Shown: positions 8,116 through 16,408, counted from the stretch's first letter. The stretch is 24,534 nt of DNA from Burkholderia sp. (GCF_018375725.1 NZ_JAHACR010000030.1:1-24534); one strand, 5' to 3'. Numbers and translations are program-made. The notes: generated by a model from the sequence alone, not told the origin.

Positions 8116-9180
8116 ATGCGAATCGCTCAAATCGCTCCGTTGCACGAAGCGGTTCCCCCGAAGCTGTACGGCGGTACCGAACGGGTGGTGTCCTATCTGA
8201 CCGAGGCGCTCGTCGAGATGGGGCATGACGTCACGCTCTTCGCGAGCGGCGATTCGCAAACGTCGGCGAAGCTCGAAGCCGTCTGGCCGCAGGCGCTGCG
8301 CCTCGACCCGACGATCCGCGACACGATGGCCCCGCACATGCTGCTGCTCGAGGAAGTGCGCCGCCGCGCGGACGAGTTCGACGTGCTGCACTTCCACATC
8401 GACTACTATCCGTTCCCGCTGTTCTCGCGCCAGCCGGTGCCGCATCTGACGACGCTGCACGGCCGTCTCGACCTGCCGGAACTGCAGCCGATCTTCAACA
8501 CGTTCAACGAAGTGCCGGTCGTGTCGATCTCGGACAACCAGCGTATTCCGCTGCCGCAGGCAAACTGGCTGTCGACCGTCTACCACGGTCTGCCGGAAAA
8601 CCTGCTGAAGCCGGTGCCGGACGTGAAGCCGAGCTACCTCGCGTTCCTCGGCCGCATCTCGCCGGAAAAGCGTGTCGACACGGCGATCCGCATCGCGGAG
8701 CAGGCCGGCATGCCGATCAAGATCGCCGCGAAGCTCGACAAGGCCGACCGCGCGTACTACGAAGAGAAGATCAAGCCGCTGTTCGCGCTGCCGCACGTCG
8801 AGTACATCGGTGAAATCAGCGAAGCCGAGAAGTCGGAATTCCTCGGCAACGCTCATGCGCTGCTGTTCCCGATCGACTGGCCGGAGCCGTTCGGCCTGGT
8901 GATGATCGAGGCGATGGCATGCGGCACGCCGGTGATCGCGTTCAAGCGCGGCTCGGTGCCGGAAGTCATCGAGAACGGCGTGTCGGGCTTCGTCGTCGAG
9001 GACGAGCTGTCGGCGGTCGCCGCCGTCAAGCGCCTGCACACGCTGCCGCGCGAGCAGGTTCGCGCCGCGTTCGAAGCGCGCTTCTCGTCGAAGGTGATGG
9101 CCCGGAACTATGTGAAGGGCTACGAAGAGCTGCTGCGCCAGAAGCGCCGCACCGTGCTGCGCGAAGTCAACGCAGGCTGA
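8116..9180 (+). CDS. GT4 family glycosyltransferase
   Basis: The 354-residue GT-B fold enzyme matches glycosyltransferase family 4. The N-terminal domain opens with MRIAQIAPL and a glycine-rich acceptor loop (YGGTERVV near 19-26). The C-terminal domain has the sugar-nucleotide binding block FLGRISPEKRVD near 176-188 and the retaining E-X7-E motif with E257 and E265 in EPFGLVMIEAMACGTPV. No signal peptide or membrane segment is seen, so it acts in the cytoplasm or at the inner face of the membrane. TAGGAG lies at a proper distance before the ATG. The sugar donor and acceptor are unknown. It has no glycan cluster around it, which is unusual for GT4 enzymes of exopolysaccharide or LPS pathways. 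Confidence 0.88.
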   Translation: MRIAQIAPLHEAVPPKLYGGTERVVSYLTEALVEMGHDVTLFASGDSQTSAKLEAVWPQALRLDPTIRDTMAPHMLLLEEVRRRADEFDVLHFHIDYYPFPLFSRQPVPHLTTLHGRLDLPELQPIFNTFNEVPVVSISDNQRIPLPQANWLSTVYHGLPENLLKPVPDVKPSYLAFLGRISPEKRVDTAIRIAEQAGMPIKIAAKLDKADRAYYEEKIKPLFALPHVEYIGEISEAEKSEFLGNAHALLFPIDWPEPFGLVMIEAMACGTPVIAFKRGSVPEVIENGVSGFVVEDELSAVAAVKRLHTLPREQVRAAFEARFSSKVMARNYVKGYEELLRQKRRTVLREVNAG

Positions 9181-9218
9181 CCTGCGGGCGGCATGGCCGC
9201 CGCCTGAGCGCATCGCAT

Positions 9219-9251
9219 GACGCCCCGCCCGGACCAGTCCGGCGGGGCGTC
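9219..9251 (+). terminator. strong GC hairpin downstream of the GT4 gene, without a T-tract
   Basis: An 11-bp perfect outer stem (9219-9229 with 9241-9251) continues inward with one bulge to a CCAG loop. A smaller hairpin (9187-9201) precedes it. No T-run follows, so it may be a weak terminator or an RNA 3'-end stabiliser. Confidence 0.5.
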
Positions 9252-9362
9252 GTCACATTCGCGGCACCGGAATTGTTGTATTCTCGCCGCGCCCGCCGGC
9301 GCGAATGCGTCCGGACACGGCGTATCGCCCCGGCTATTCGTCTGTCCAGCCGGTAATGTCCC

Positions 9363-9368
9363 TATAAT
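9363..9368 (+). promoter_or_regulatory. candidate -10 box upstream of the four-helix membrane protein gene
   Basis: A perfect TATAAT lies about 50 nt before the TTG start at 9419. No good -35 is seen at 16-18 bp upstream; TTCGTC at 9337-9342 is 20 bp away. The assignment rests on the -10 match and its position. Confidence 0.4.
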
Positions 9369-9418
9369 GGCCGTGCCGAAATTTCCGGCCCGGCACGATC
9401 ATCGAGAGGAGAGCAGTC

Positions 9419-10201
9419 TTGGCGAGAACGAAATCCACGCGCGCAGCCCCGGCACCCGGCGCCGGCGTCATCTTCGCGTTGCGCGCGATCGGGCTCGTGC
9501 TGCTCGCACGGTGGCTGTTCTCGATGTCGGAAATGGGTTACCGCGCGTCGCTGTCGGCGATGGTGTCGTCGCCGTGGGCGTGCCTGTACCTGGTGCTGAT
9601 GTTCCTGCTGATCGCGCTCCCCGGCGCGGCCGCGCGCGCCGAGCGCCCGTTCCATCCGCTGCCGCAATGGCTGCGGCAGGCGCTGCGGTTTTTCGCATTG
9701 ATCGGTTTCCTGTTCGCCGCCTGGTCGATCGGCATGTTCGCGTGGGCCGCCGGCTGGCGTCGCGCGCTGCATGCGGTCACGGCGACCAACGGCTGGCTCG
9801 TCGCCGCTCCCGCGCTGTATGCGGCGGTCGTCTGGATCTGCCGGCCGCGGCCGCTGTGGCGCACCAACGTCGCCGCGCGGCGCTTCGCGATCGGCCGCTT
9901 CGCGATCTCGCTCGATACGCCGACGCGCACCGCAAGCGTCTGGATGGAAAGCCGCAAGGTCGGACAGTACGATGCGCGCGAGTTGTCGGTGCGCTGGCCC
10001 GGCGGCGCGGCGGCGCGCAACGATCTGCCTGCGCCGCCGCGCCGCGCCGGCTGGTTCAGGCGCCCGAAGGTGGAACTGTTATGGGATTCGCCCGCCGCCG
10101 TCGGCCATAACCGGCAGATCGTGATGCGCGCGCCGCTCGCATCCGAGGGCGACCGCGTCGCCGCGCGCGCGCTCGACGCGGCGCTCAAGCAATTCGTCTG
10201 A
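9419..10201 (+). CDS. four-helix inner-membrane protein of unknown function
   Basis: I do not recognise a named family in this 260-residue protein. Four hydrophobic segments are visible at about 15-35, 50-68, 88-110 and 120-142. A basic C-terminal domain of about 115 residues follows and is probably cytoplasmic (for example FRRPKVELLWDSP and the closing ALDAALKQFV). The start is TTG; a GAGAGGAGAG ribosome-binding site upstream of it decides the choice, since no in-frame ATG fits near the first helix. It is probably cotranscribed with the DUF2214-like gene 39 nt downstream. The pairing of two membrane proteins suggests a shared role, but this is only context. Confidence 0.75.
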   Translation: MARTKSTRAAPAPGAGVIFALRAIGLVLLARWLFSMSEMGYRASLSAMVSSPWACLYLVLMFLLIALPGAAARAERPFHPLPQWLRQALRFFALIGFLFAAWSIGMFAWAAGWRRALHAVTATNGWLVAAPALYAAVVWICRPRPLWRTNVAARRFAIGRFAISLDTPTRTASVWMESRKVGQYDARELSVRWPGGAAARNDLPAPPRRAGWFRRPKVELLWDSPAAVGHNRQIVMRAPLASEGDRVAARALDAALKQFV

Positions 10202-10240
10202 CAGGCCTGCGCATCGTGCGCCGGCGGCAAAGGAGGAACG

Positions 10241-10705
10241 ATGATCGTTCGCTGGTTGCTGGCTGCCATACATCTGAGCGCGTTCGGTGCCGCGTTTGCC
10301 GCGATCGCGGCCCGTAATCGGGCATTGCGCCGGGTCGCCGCATCCGCGCAGCCCGCGGATCTTCCCGGTGTATTCAAGGCCGACGCAGTGTGGGGCGTGT
10401 CGGCGCTCGTGCTGATCGCCACCGGTCTGTGGCGCGCGTTCGGCGGCCTGGAAAAGGGCAGCGCCTACTATGCGCACGCGCCGCTCTTTCATCTGAAGAT
10501 GGGCGCGCTAGTGCTGATCCTGCTGCTCGAGATCGCGCCGATGATCGGGCTGATCCGCTGGCGCATCGCGGCACGTCAGCAGCGCATGCCCGACCTGAGC
10601 CGCGCGGGTTCGTACATCCGGATCGGCCATACGCAGGCGATGCTCGTGATCCTGATCGTATTTGCCGCGTCGGGGATGGCGCGCGGGATTGGACTGGCCG
10701 GGTAG
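10241..10705 (+). CDS. DUF2214-like four-helix membrane protein
   Basis: The 154-residue protein is mostly hydrophobic, with segments at about 1-24, 48-66, 84-106 and 130-150. It resembles the DUF2214 group of small inner-membrane proteins: a histidine in the first helix (AAIHLSAFG), KADAVWG before the second, and HLKMGAL in the third. The conserved His and acidic or aromatic residues inside helices are reminiscent of haem-binding four-helix proteins, but this is speculative. An ideal AAAGGAGG lies at 10229-10236, 4 nt before the ATG. It probably forms an operon with the upstream membrane protein. The family assignment is moderately sure; the function is unknown. Confidence 0.8.
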   Translation: MIVRWLLAAIHLSAFGAAFAAIAARNRALRRVAASAQPADLPGVFKADAVWGVSALVLIATGLWRAFGGLEKGSAYYAHAPLFHLKMGALVLILLLEIAPMIGLIRWRIAARQQRMPDLSRAGSYIRIGHTQAMLVILIVFAASGMARGIGLAG

Positions 10706-10831
10706 CACACGCGGTAAAACCTTTGCTGCGCGCGAAACGAGATGCGATCATTCGACAACCGACGTGCGCACGTCCTCCTCGATCCGTGCATCGAGGCAAC
10801 GACACAGCGCAACACCGATGCCAGGAGACAG

Positions 10832-10879
10832 ATACGGCGCGCGGGATCATCAGTCGTCAGATGATGCCGGGCGCCGTAT
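10832..10879. promoter_or_regulatory. 48-bp near-perfect palindrome upstream of the GntR gene
   Basis: Around one centre, ATACGGCGC (10832-10840) pairs with GCGCCGTAT (10871-10879), three more pairs follow after a mismatch, and ATCATC (10846-10851) pairs with GATGAT (10860-10865). In total 18 of the outer 20 positions are complementary. The centre lies about 100 bp before the GntR start. It could be an operator for the regulator itself or a leader hairpin. No T-run follows on either strand, so a terminator is less likely. Confidence 0.55.
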
Positions 10880-10958
10880 GGCAATAGATCGGCGTTCGCT
10901 TGGCCTGCACGTCACCCTTCGGAATTCCAATACGAACATTCAAAAAGGAACCGGCCTC

Positions 10959-11723
10959 ATGTCCGTGCCCACGCTTCCCGCTGTGCCCCGCCGTCGCGGG
11001 CGCAGTCTTGCACAAGATGTCGTCGACGCGCTGACGGCCCAGATCGAAAGCGGCACGCTGCGTCCCGGCGACAAGCTGCCGACCGAGACTGAAATGATGG
11101 TGACGCAGGGCGTGAGCCGCACGGTCGTGCGCGAAGCGGTGTCGCGGATGCAGGCGAGCGGCCTTGTCGCGACGCGCCACGGCATCGGCAGCTTCGTGCT
11201 CGAACCGACGCGCCGTCCGGCGCTCGGCATCGATCCCGCGACGATCACGACGCTGCGCGACGTGCTCGCGGTGCTCGAACTGCGCATCGGCCTCGAAAGC
11301 GAGTGTGCGAGCCTCGCCGCGCTGCGCGCGAACGACGCCGATCTCGCTGCGCTGCGGCATGCGCTCGACGCGATCGTGTCGACGTCGGGCGTCGGCCGCG
11401 AGACCGCGCAGCTCGATTACCAGTTCCACCTGCAGATCGTGCGGGCCACCGGCAACCGCTATTTCGCCGATGTCATGTCGCAGCTCGGCCCGTCAATCAT
11501 CCCGCACACGCGCCTGAACCCCGCGCACTTCGCCGGCGACGATCTGGTGCGCTATGTCGCCCGGTTGAACCAGGAGCACGAGGATATCTACGCGGCGATC
11601 GCGCGCCGCGATCCGGAGGCCGCGCGCGCCGCGATGCGCGCGCATCTGACCAACATCCGCGAGCGGCTGCGCCGCGCGCACGAGGCGGCCGAGGCGGCGC
11701 GCGGCGACCAGGCCAACGGGTGA
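10959..11723 (+). CDS. GntR family transcriptional regulator, FadR/FCD subfamily
   Basis: The 254-residue protein has an N-terminal winged helix at about 15-80 (QIESGTLRPGDKLPTETEM, then GVSRTVVREAVSRMQASGLV, then the wing RHGIGSFV) and an all-helical FCD ligand-binding domain. The metal-binding set of FCD regulators is present as D153, H157, H207 and H229, with spacings of 4, 50 and 22 that are close to known members. Such proteins usually repress sugar-acid or organic-acid catabolism genes. The ATG at 10959 follows AAAAGGAA. The open frame reaches further upstream, but only into non-conserved sequence and across the palindrome. The target is unknown; no catabolic gene lies next to it. It converges with the binding-protein gene. 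Confidence 0.9.
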   Translation: MSVPTLPAVPRRRGRSLAQDVVDALTAQIESGTLRPGDKLPTETEMMVTQGVSRTVVREAVSRMQASGLVATRHGIGSFVLEPTRRPALGIDPATITTLRDVLAVLELRIGLESECASLAALRANDADLAALRHALDAIVSTSGVGRETAQLDYQFHLQIVRATGNRYFADVMSQLGPSIIPHTRLNPAHFAGDDLVRYVARLNQEHEDIYAAIARRDPEAARAAMRAHLTNIRERLRRAHEAAEAARGDQANG

Positions 11724-11724
11724 C

Positions 11725-11762
11725 GGCGCGAAGCGGCCCGTCGGGGCCGGCCCCTTCGCGCC
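11725..11762. terminator. hairpin between the convergent GntR and binding-protein genes
   Basis: GGCGCGAAG (11725-11733) pairs with CTTCGCGCC (11754-11762), and an inner GGCCC/GGGCC stem is nested inside. It begins 2 nt after the GntR stop codon and lies downstream of both genes. There is no T-tract on either strand, so termination would need other factors. Confidence 0.5.
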
Positions 11763-11806
11763 GGTGAAGCGGGGCCGCCTGACATTGCGGGGCGGCGCGC
11801 CCGCGA

Positions 11807-12952
11807 TCAACCTCCCTTCGTCACGATGGTCTTCCAGGCGCCATTCTTCACCTGATACAGCGTCGACATGCCGCTTTTCAGCGAGCCGTCGTTCGCGAAC
11901 GAGATGCGCCCGGTGATGCCTTCGAAATCGATCTTCTTGAGCGCCGGACGATAGACCTTCGGATCGGTCGAGCCGGCCGCCTGCATCGCCTTGATCGCGG
12001 CCCAGGTCGCGTCGTAGCCGAACTGCGCATACGACAGCACGTCGACGCCGAAACGCTTCTTGAAGCGCTGCTCGAAATCCTTGCCCTGCGGCAGCTGGTC
12101 GAGCGGGCGGCCGTATTCCCATGCCATCGCGCCTTCGGCCGCGGGGCCGGCGATCTTGATGAACTCGTTGTCCTTCACGCCGCCGCCGCCGACGAATTGC
12201 GCGTTCAACCCGAGCTGGCGCATCTGCTTGACGAAGTTCGCGGCGAGCGTATCGAGCCCCCCGAAGAAGATGAGGTCAGGGTTCTGGCCTTTCAGGCTGG
12301 TGATCTGCGCGCGGAAGTCGACCGCCTGATTGTTCGTGAACTCGCGCGTGATGATCTTGCCGCCCGCCGCCTTGACCGCCTTCTCGAATTCGTCCGCTTC
12401 GCCCTGGCCGAAAGCCGTGCGGTCGTCGACGATGGCGATGCGCTTCGCCTTCGTCACGTCCACCGCGTACTTGCCCGCGTTGCCGGCGTTCTGGCCGTCG
12501 GTCGCGATCACCATGAACATGTTCGCGAGCCCGCGCGATGTCAGCGTCGGGTTGGTCGCCGCCGGATCGATGACGGGGATGCCGGCCTTGTCGTAGACGA
12601 CCGACGCCGGAATGGTCGTACCCGAGTTGAAGTGGCCGACGACCACCGACACGTTCTTGTCGACGAGGCTTTGCGCAGCCTGCACGCCGACGCGCGGGTC
12701 GGCCTGGTCGTCCTGCACGACGAGTTCGAACTTCGCCGGCTTGCCGGCGATCTGGACGTTCTGCGCGGCGGCATCGTCGAGCGCGAGCTGCACGCCGTTT
12801 TGCAGATCCTTGCCGTAGCCGGCGTTGACGCCGGTCAGCGGTGCGGCGAAGCCGAACTTGATGCCGGTGTCGGCGGCCTGCGCGGCCTGGTGCGCGAAGA
12901 CGGCAAGCGCGGATGCGATCGAGAGGGACAGCAGCGAATGGCGGAAATTCAT
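11807..12952 (-). CDS. branched-chain amino-acid type ABC transporter substrate-binding protein
   Basis: The 381-residue protein has a clear signal peptide, with MNFRHS followed by a hydrophobic core and cleavage after AQA near residue 27. The mature protein is a type I periplasmic binding fold of the LivJ/LivK group: IKFGFAAPLTG at its start, LVVQDDQADP, VVGHFNSGTTIPAS, a FGQGEADEFEKAVKAAGG hinge region, and QFGYDATWAAIKAM near the end. The ATG at 12950-12952 is preceded by AAAGGAAG. The frame stays open to 13192, but without signal-peptide character. No permease or ATPase of the Liv type is in the window, so the protein must work with components encoded elsewhere. The ligand could be Leu, Ile or Val, or another amino acid. 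Confidence 0.92.
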   Translation of the reverse strand: MNFRHSLLSLSIASALAVFAHQAAQAADTGIKFGFAAPLTGVNAGYGKDLQNGVQLALDDAAAQNVQIAGKPAKFELVVQDDQADPRVGVQAAQSLVDKNVSVVVGHFNSGTTIPASVVYDKAGIPVIDPAATNPTLTSRGLANMFMVIATDGQNAGNAGKYAVDVTKAKRIAIVDDRTAFGQGEADEFEKAVKAAGGKIITREFTNNQAVDFRAQITSLKGQNPDLIFFGGLDTLAANFVKQMRQLGLNAQFVGGGGVKDNEFIKIAGPAAEGAMAWEYGRPLDQLPQGKDFEQRFKKRFGVDVLSYAQFGYDATWAAIKAMQAAGSTDPKVYRPALKKIDFEGITGRISFANDGSLKSGMSTLYQVKNGAWKTIVTKGG

Positions 12953-13055
12953 GTTGCTTCCTTTGGCGGCGAGACACGAAAACGCACGCCGCGGCGTGCG
13001 CGTGCGACGCTTCTGCAAACCAGGCCTGATCGCCGGTTCGAGCGTCTGACGACGA

Positions 13056-13095
13056 TTTATAGGGGGCCAAATTGGACGAGTCTTGTCAATTTGGC
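13056..13095 (-). promoter_or_regulatory. inverted repeat over a TTGACA box upstream of the binding-protein gene
   Basis: GCCAAATTG (13066-13074) and CAATTTGGC (13087-13095) form a perfect 9-bp inverted repeat with a 12-bp spacer. On the minus strand a perfect -35 box TTGACA lies at 13089-13084, inside the upstream arm. A TATAAA lies at 13061-13056, but the spacing is 22 bp. The site is about 110 bp before the start codon. It looks like a regulated promoter, with the repeat as operator. Confidence 0.45.
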
Positions 13096-13219
13096 GCATG
13101 AAACATGCGGATTTCCGCACAGTGACGGCGGGACAAGGGAGAGCGGCGATGAGGGAAATCCCGCGTTGGGCCGGATGTGGCGAGCGCGGCATCGCGTGCC
13201 GCCGGTCTGCCCGCAGGCG

Positions 13220-14080
13220 TCACGCGTCCGTGACCCACGCGCCGAACCATTCGCTCGGGTTGGCGATTTCGTCCTGCGCGGCGACCAGCTCCAGTTCGTA
13301 ACGGCGGGCGTCGTAGGTGGCCTTGACGACCGCGTGCACGGCCGCGAGTGTGTGCTCGAATGCGGCGCGCACCGAGTCGCCGCGCAGCCGCCGTGCGACG
13401 AAGATCGCGCTCGTGAGATCGCCGACGCCGACCGGATGGCGCGGAAACGCGTAGAGCGGACGCTGGCCGATCCACGCCTCGGTTTCGGTCACGGCCAGCA
13501 TGTTGAAGCGGTCGGCCGGGCTGTTGCGGTCATGCAGGTGCTTGACGAGGATGATCTTCGGACCGCGCCGGATCAGTGCGCGGCAGGCCTCGACCGCATC
13601 GGAGACGGTCTCGATGCGTCGTCCGGCGAGCTTCTGCAGTTCGGTGTGGTTGGGCGACATGCCGTCCGCGAGCGTGGGCATTTCGTGGACGATGAATTCC
13701 TCGACGCCGGGCTCGGGGCGGATGCCGCCCGTCTGGCCCATCGCCGGATCGCAGAAGTACCACGCGCTCGGGTTCGTCGCCTTCACCGCGCGGACGATCT
13801 CGACGGTCGCGCGCGCCTGCGCGGGCGAACCCAGGAAGCCGGAGAGGATCGCGTCGCAGCGCTTGAGCGCGCCGATCGCGGCGATGCCGTCGACGAGCTG
13901 CTCCATCTTCGCGGCGTCGATCGCACTGCCGGCCCAGTGGCCGTACTGCATGTGGTTCGACAGCTGAACCGTGTTGAGCGGCCAGACGTTGACGCCGAGC
14001 CGCTGCATCGGGAATACGGCCGCGCTGTTGCCGGCATGGCCGTAGATGACGTGAGACTGAATGCTGAGGACGTTTTTCAT
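13220..14080 (-). CDS. pdxY: pyridoxal kinase
   Basis: The 286-residue ribokinase-fold enzyme phosphorylates pyridoxal to pyridoxal 5'-phosphate in the B6 salvage pathway. The N-terminus (MKNVLSIQSHVIYGHAGNSAAVFPMQRLG) has the substrate-binding pattern of PdxY. The catalytic block near the C-terminus, GVGDLTSAIFVA, contains the general base D221. MSPNHTELQKLAG near 145-157 and the length of 286 also match PdxY rather than PdxK. The ATG at 14078-14080 has only a weak ribosome-binding site. It is divergent from the hydrolase gene and appears to be transcribed alone. Confidence 0.95.
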   Translation of the reverse strand: MKNVLSIQSHVIYGHAGNSAAVFPMQRLGVNVWPLNTVQLSNHMQYGHWAGSAIDAAKMEQLVDGIAAIGALKRCDAILSGFLGSPAQARATVEIVRAVKATNPSAWYFCDPAMGQTGGIRPEPGVEEFIVHEMPTLADGMSPNHTELQKLAGRRIETVSDAVEACRALIRRGPKIILVKHLHDRNSPADRFNMLAVTETEAWIGQRPLYAFPRHPVGVGDLTSAIFVARRLRGDSVRAAFEHTLAAVHAVVKATYDARRYELELVAAQDEIANPSEWFGAWVTDA

Positions 14081-14254
14081 GGGAGATCGCCTGCACGCGT
14101 TTCAGGGTCACGTCACACGATACCCGAGTTCATTGCGCCCGAGAAAATTGCGTGGCATCGAAGTGTTGCGCGCCGCCGTCAGCGTCTACCGCGTAGAATC
14201 CGGGGGCGCGGCGCCGTCCGGCTGCCGGCGTGCGTTCTTTTCATCGTCATCGCC

Positions 14255-15319
14255 ATGTTTCCGATTCGCAAGATGTTGTCCGCATCGCGCGCCGCCGTGC
14301 TCGGCGCGCTCTTCGCCGCCCTGTGCGGGGCGACCGGCGCGGGCGCTGCGACCGCGGCGTCGGGCGGCAACGACGGACCCGTCTACGGTCCGCGCCTGGA
14401 GGGCTTCGACTATCCGGGGCCGGTGCATCGCTTTGCGTTCGCGTCGCAGCGCGAGACCCTCGAGATGGTCTATATGGATGTGCGTCCGGCGCACCCGAAC
14501 GGCCGCACCGTCGTGCTGCTGCACGGGAAGAACTTCTGCGCGGCGACATGGGAGGAGACGGTCGCCGTGCTGAGCCGCGCGGGCTATCGCGTGATCGCCC
14601 CGGACCAGATCGGCTTTTGCAAGTCGTCGAAGCCGGCGCGCTACCAGTACAGTTTCCAGCAGCTCGCGCGCAACACGCATGGTTTGCTCGAATCGCTCGG
14701 CATCCGGAGCGCCACGCTCGTCGGCCATTCGACGGGCGGCATGCTGGCGATTCGCTATGCGCTGATGTACCCGAAGGCGACCGCCCAGCTCGTGCTCGTC
14801 AATCCGATCGGCCTCGAGGACTGGAAGGCGCTCGGCGTGCCGCCGCTGTCGGTCGACTACTGGTATGCGCGCGATCTCAAGACGACCGCCGACAGCATTC
14901 GCCGCTACGAGCAGGCGGCGTATTACGCGGGCAAGTGGTCGCCGGCATACGAGCGCTGGGTGCAGATGATCGCCGGCATGTACCGCGGCGCGGGCCGGGA
15001 CACGGTCGCGTGGAACTCCGCGCTCGTCTACGACATGATCTTCACGCAGCCGGTCGTCTACGAACTGGGCGAGATTCGCGTGCCGACGCTGCTGCTGATC
15101 GGCGACCGGGACACCACCGCGATCGGCAAGGACGTCGCGCCGCCGGACGTGCACGCGAAGCTCGGGCGCTATCCCGAGCTCGCGAAGCGCACGCAGGCGG
15201 CGATCCCGGGCGCCCAGCTGGTCGAATTCCCGGCGCTCGGCCATGCGCCGCAGATCCAGGATCCGGACACATTCCACAAGGCGCTGCTCGACGGGCTGGC
15301 CGCCGTGCGCGAACAGTAA
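14255..15319 (+). CDS. exported alpha/beta hydrolase
   Basis: The 354-residue protein opens with an N-terminal signal (MFPIRK, a hydrophobic stretch to about 30, and a likely AGA/AT cleavage), so it is probably periplasmic or secreted. The rest is an alpha/beta-hydrolase fold: oxyanion region VVLLHGKNFCAATW, nucleophile S159 in GHSTGG, acid D286 in GDRDTT, and H330 in GHAPQ. The PIGLEDW loop resembles haloalkane-dehalogenase or epoxide-hydrolase-like esterases, but the substrate is not determinable. The open frame runs far upstream through the antisense of pdxY and the binding protein; only this segment is protein-like. An ATG at 14273 is an alternative start. No strong ribosome-binding site is seen. 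Confidence 0.87.
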   Translation: MFPIRKMLSASRAAVLGALFAALCGATGAGAATAASGGNDGPVYGPRLEGFDYPGPVHRFAFASQRETLEMVYMDVRPAHPNGRTVVLLHGKNFCAATWEETVAVLSRAGYRVIAPDQIGFCKSSKPARYQYSFQQLARNTHGLLESLGIRSATLVGHSTGGMLAIRYALMYPKATAQLVLVNPIGLEDWKALGVPPLSVDYWYARDLKTTADSIRRYEQAAYYAGKWSPAYERWVQMIAGMYRGAGRDTVAWNSALVYDMIFTQPVVYELGEIRVPTLLLIGDRDTTAIGKDVAPPDVHAKLGRYPELAKRTQAAIPGAQLVEFPALGHAPQIQDPDTFHKALLDGLAAVREQ

Positions 15320-15352
15320 GCGATAAGCGGTAGCGATAGAGATAGTCAGCGC

Positions 15353-15389
15353 GGCGCGCGCCCGGCCTCGCAAGTGCCGAGCGCGCGCC
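15353..15389. terminator. hairpin between the convergent hydrolase and LLM genes
   Basis: GGCGCGCGC (15353-15361) pairs perfectly with GCGCGCGCC (15381-15389). Four inner pairs follow after one mismatch, with a 9-nt loop. It sits 33 nt after one stop and 8 nt from the other. There is no T-tract on either strand. Confidence 0.5.
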
Positions 15390-15397
15390 GTCTCCGC

Positions 15398-16408
15398 TCA
15401 ACGCGCGGCGGGTTGCGCTTCGCTGGCCAGTTCGTCGCGGATTTGCGCGGCGATCTCGAACGAGCGCAGCCGCGCGGCATGATCGTGGATCTGCGCGGTG
15501 ATGATCAGCTCGTCCGCGCCGGTCCGCGCGATGCGCTCGCGCAGTTGCTCGCGCACGGTGCTGCGTGAGCCGACTGCGGCGAACGACAGCGAATGCGCGA
15601 CGCTCGCGCGTTCCAGTTCGCTCGCTTCGAGCACGTCGACGGGCGGCGGCAGCTTGTCGGGCGTGCCCCGGCGCAGGTTGATGAACTGCTGCTGCAGCGA
15701 CGTGAAGAGCCGCCGCGCCTCGTCATCTGTCTCGGCCGCGAACACATTGACACCGACCATCGCGTACGGCTTCGGCCAGGCGGCCGACGGCCGGTATTGC
15801 GCACGGTACAGTTCGAGCGCGCGCAGCAGATAGTCCGGAGCGAAATGCGACGCGAACGCGAACGGCAATCCCATCATCGCGGCGAGTTGCGCGCTGAACA
15901 GGCTCGATCCGAGCAGCCAGACCGGCACGTCGAGCCCGGCGCCCGGCACAGCGCGCACGCGTTGGCCGGGCACCGGTTCGGCGAAGTAACGCAGCAACTC
16001 GGCGACGTCGTCGGGGAAGGCGTCGGCGCTGCCGACGAGATCGCGACGCAGCGCGCGGGAAGTGGTCTGGTCGGTGCCCGGCGCGCGGCCGAGACCGAGA
16101 TCGATCCGGCCGGGATAGAGCGCGGCGAGCGTGCCGAACTGCTCGGCGATGACGAGCGGCGCGTGGTTCGGCAGCATGATGCCACCCGAGCCGACGCGAA
16201 TCGTGTGCGTGCCGCCCGCGACATGGCCGATCACGACGGCGGTCGCGGCACTCGCGATGCCGGGCATGTTGTGATGTTCGGCGAGCCAGTAACGGTGATA
16301 ACCCCAGCGTTCGGCATGCTGCGCGAGGTCGAGCGTGTTGCGGAGCGCCTGCGCGGCATCGGCGCCGGCAGGAATGGGGGCAAGATCAAGGACGGAAAAC
16401 GGAATCAT
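15398..16408 (-). CDS. LLM class flavin-dependent oxidoreductase (luciferase-like)
   Basis: The 336-residue TIM-barrel protein belongs to the bacterial luciferase-like group of the MsnO8/YhbW type. It opens MIPFSVLDLAPIP and has the family blocks RYWLAEHHNMPGIASAAT near 48-65, GSGGIMLPNHAPLVIAEQFGTLAALYPGRIDLGLGRAPG near 85-123, and WLLGSSLFSAQLAA near 163. These enzymes use reduced FMN and oxygen on small organic substrates; the actual substrate is unknown. The frame is open to 16540, but the conserved N-terminus starts at the ATG 16406-16408. No clear ribosome-binding site precedes it. The gene is divergent from the hopanoid operon. Confidence 0.9.
   Translation of the reverse strand: MIPFSVLDLAPIPAGADAAQALRNTLDLAQHAERWGYHRYWLAEHHNMPGIASAATAVVIGHVAGGTHTIRVGSGGIMLPNHAPLVIAEQFGTLAALYPGRIDLGLGRAPGTDQTTSRALRRDLVGSADAFPDDVAELLRYFAEPVPGQRVRAVPGAGLDVPVWLLGSSLFSAQLAAMMGLPFAFASHFAPDYLLRALELYRAQYRPSAAWPKPYAMVGVNVFAAETDDEARRLFTSLQQQFINLRRGTPDKLPPPVDVLEASELERASVAHSLSFAAVGSRSTVREQLRERIARTGADELIITAQIHDHAARLRSFEIAAQIRDELASEAQPAAR

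Noticed and set aside
12197..15319. A continuous plus-strand reading frame of more than 1000 codons spanning several genes
   Set aside because: Its first two thirds are antisense to the binding-protein gene and pdxY and are Arg/Asp/Ala-rich in the way of high-GC shadow frames. Only the last 354 codons (from 14255) form a recognisable alpha/beta hydrolase.
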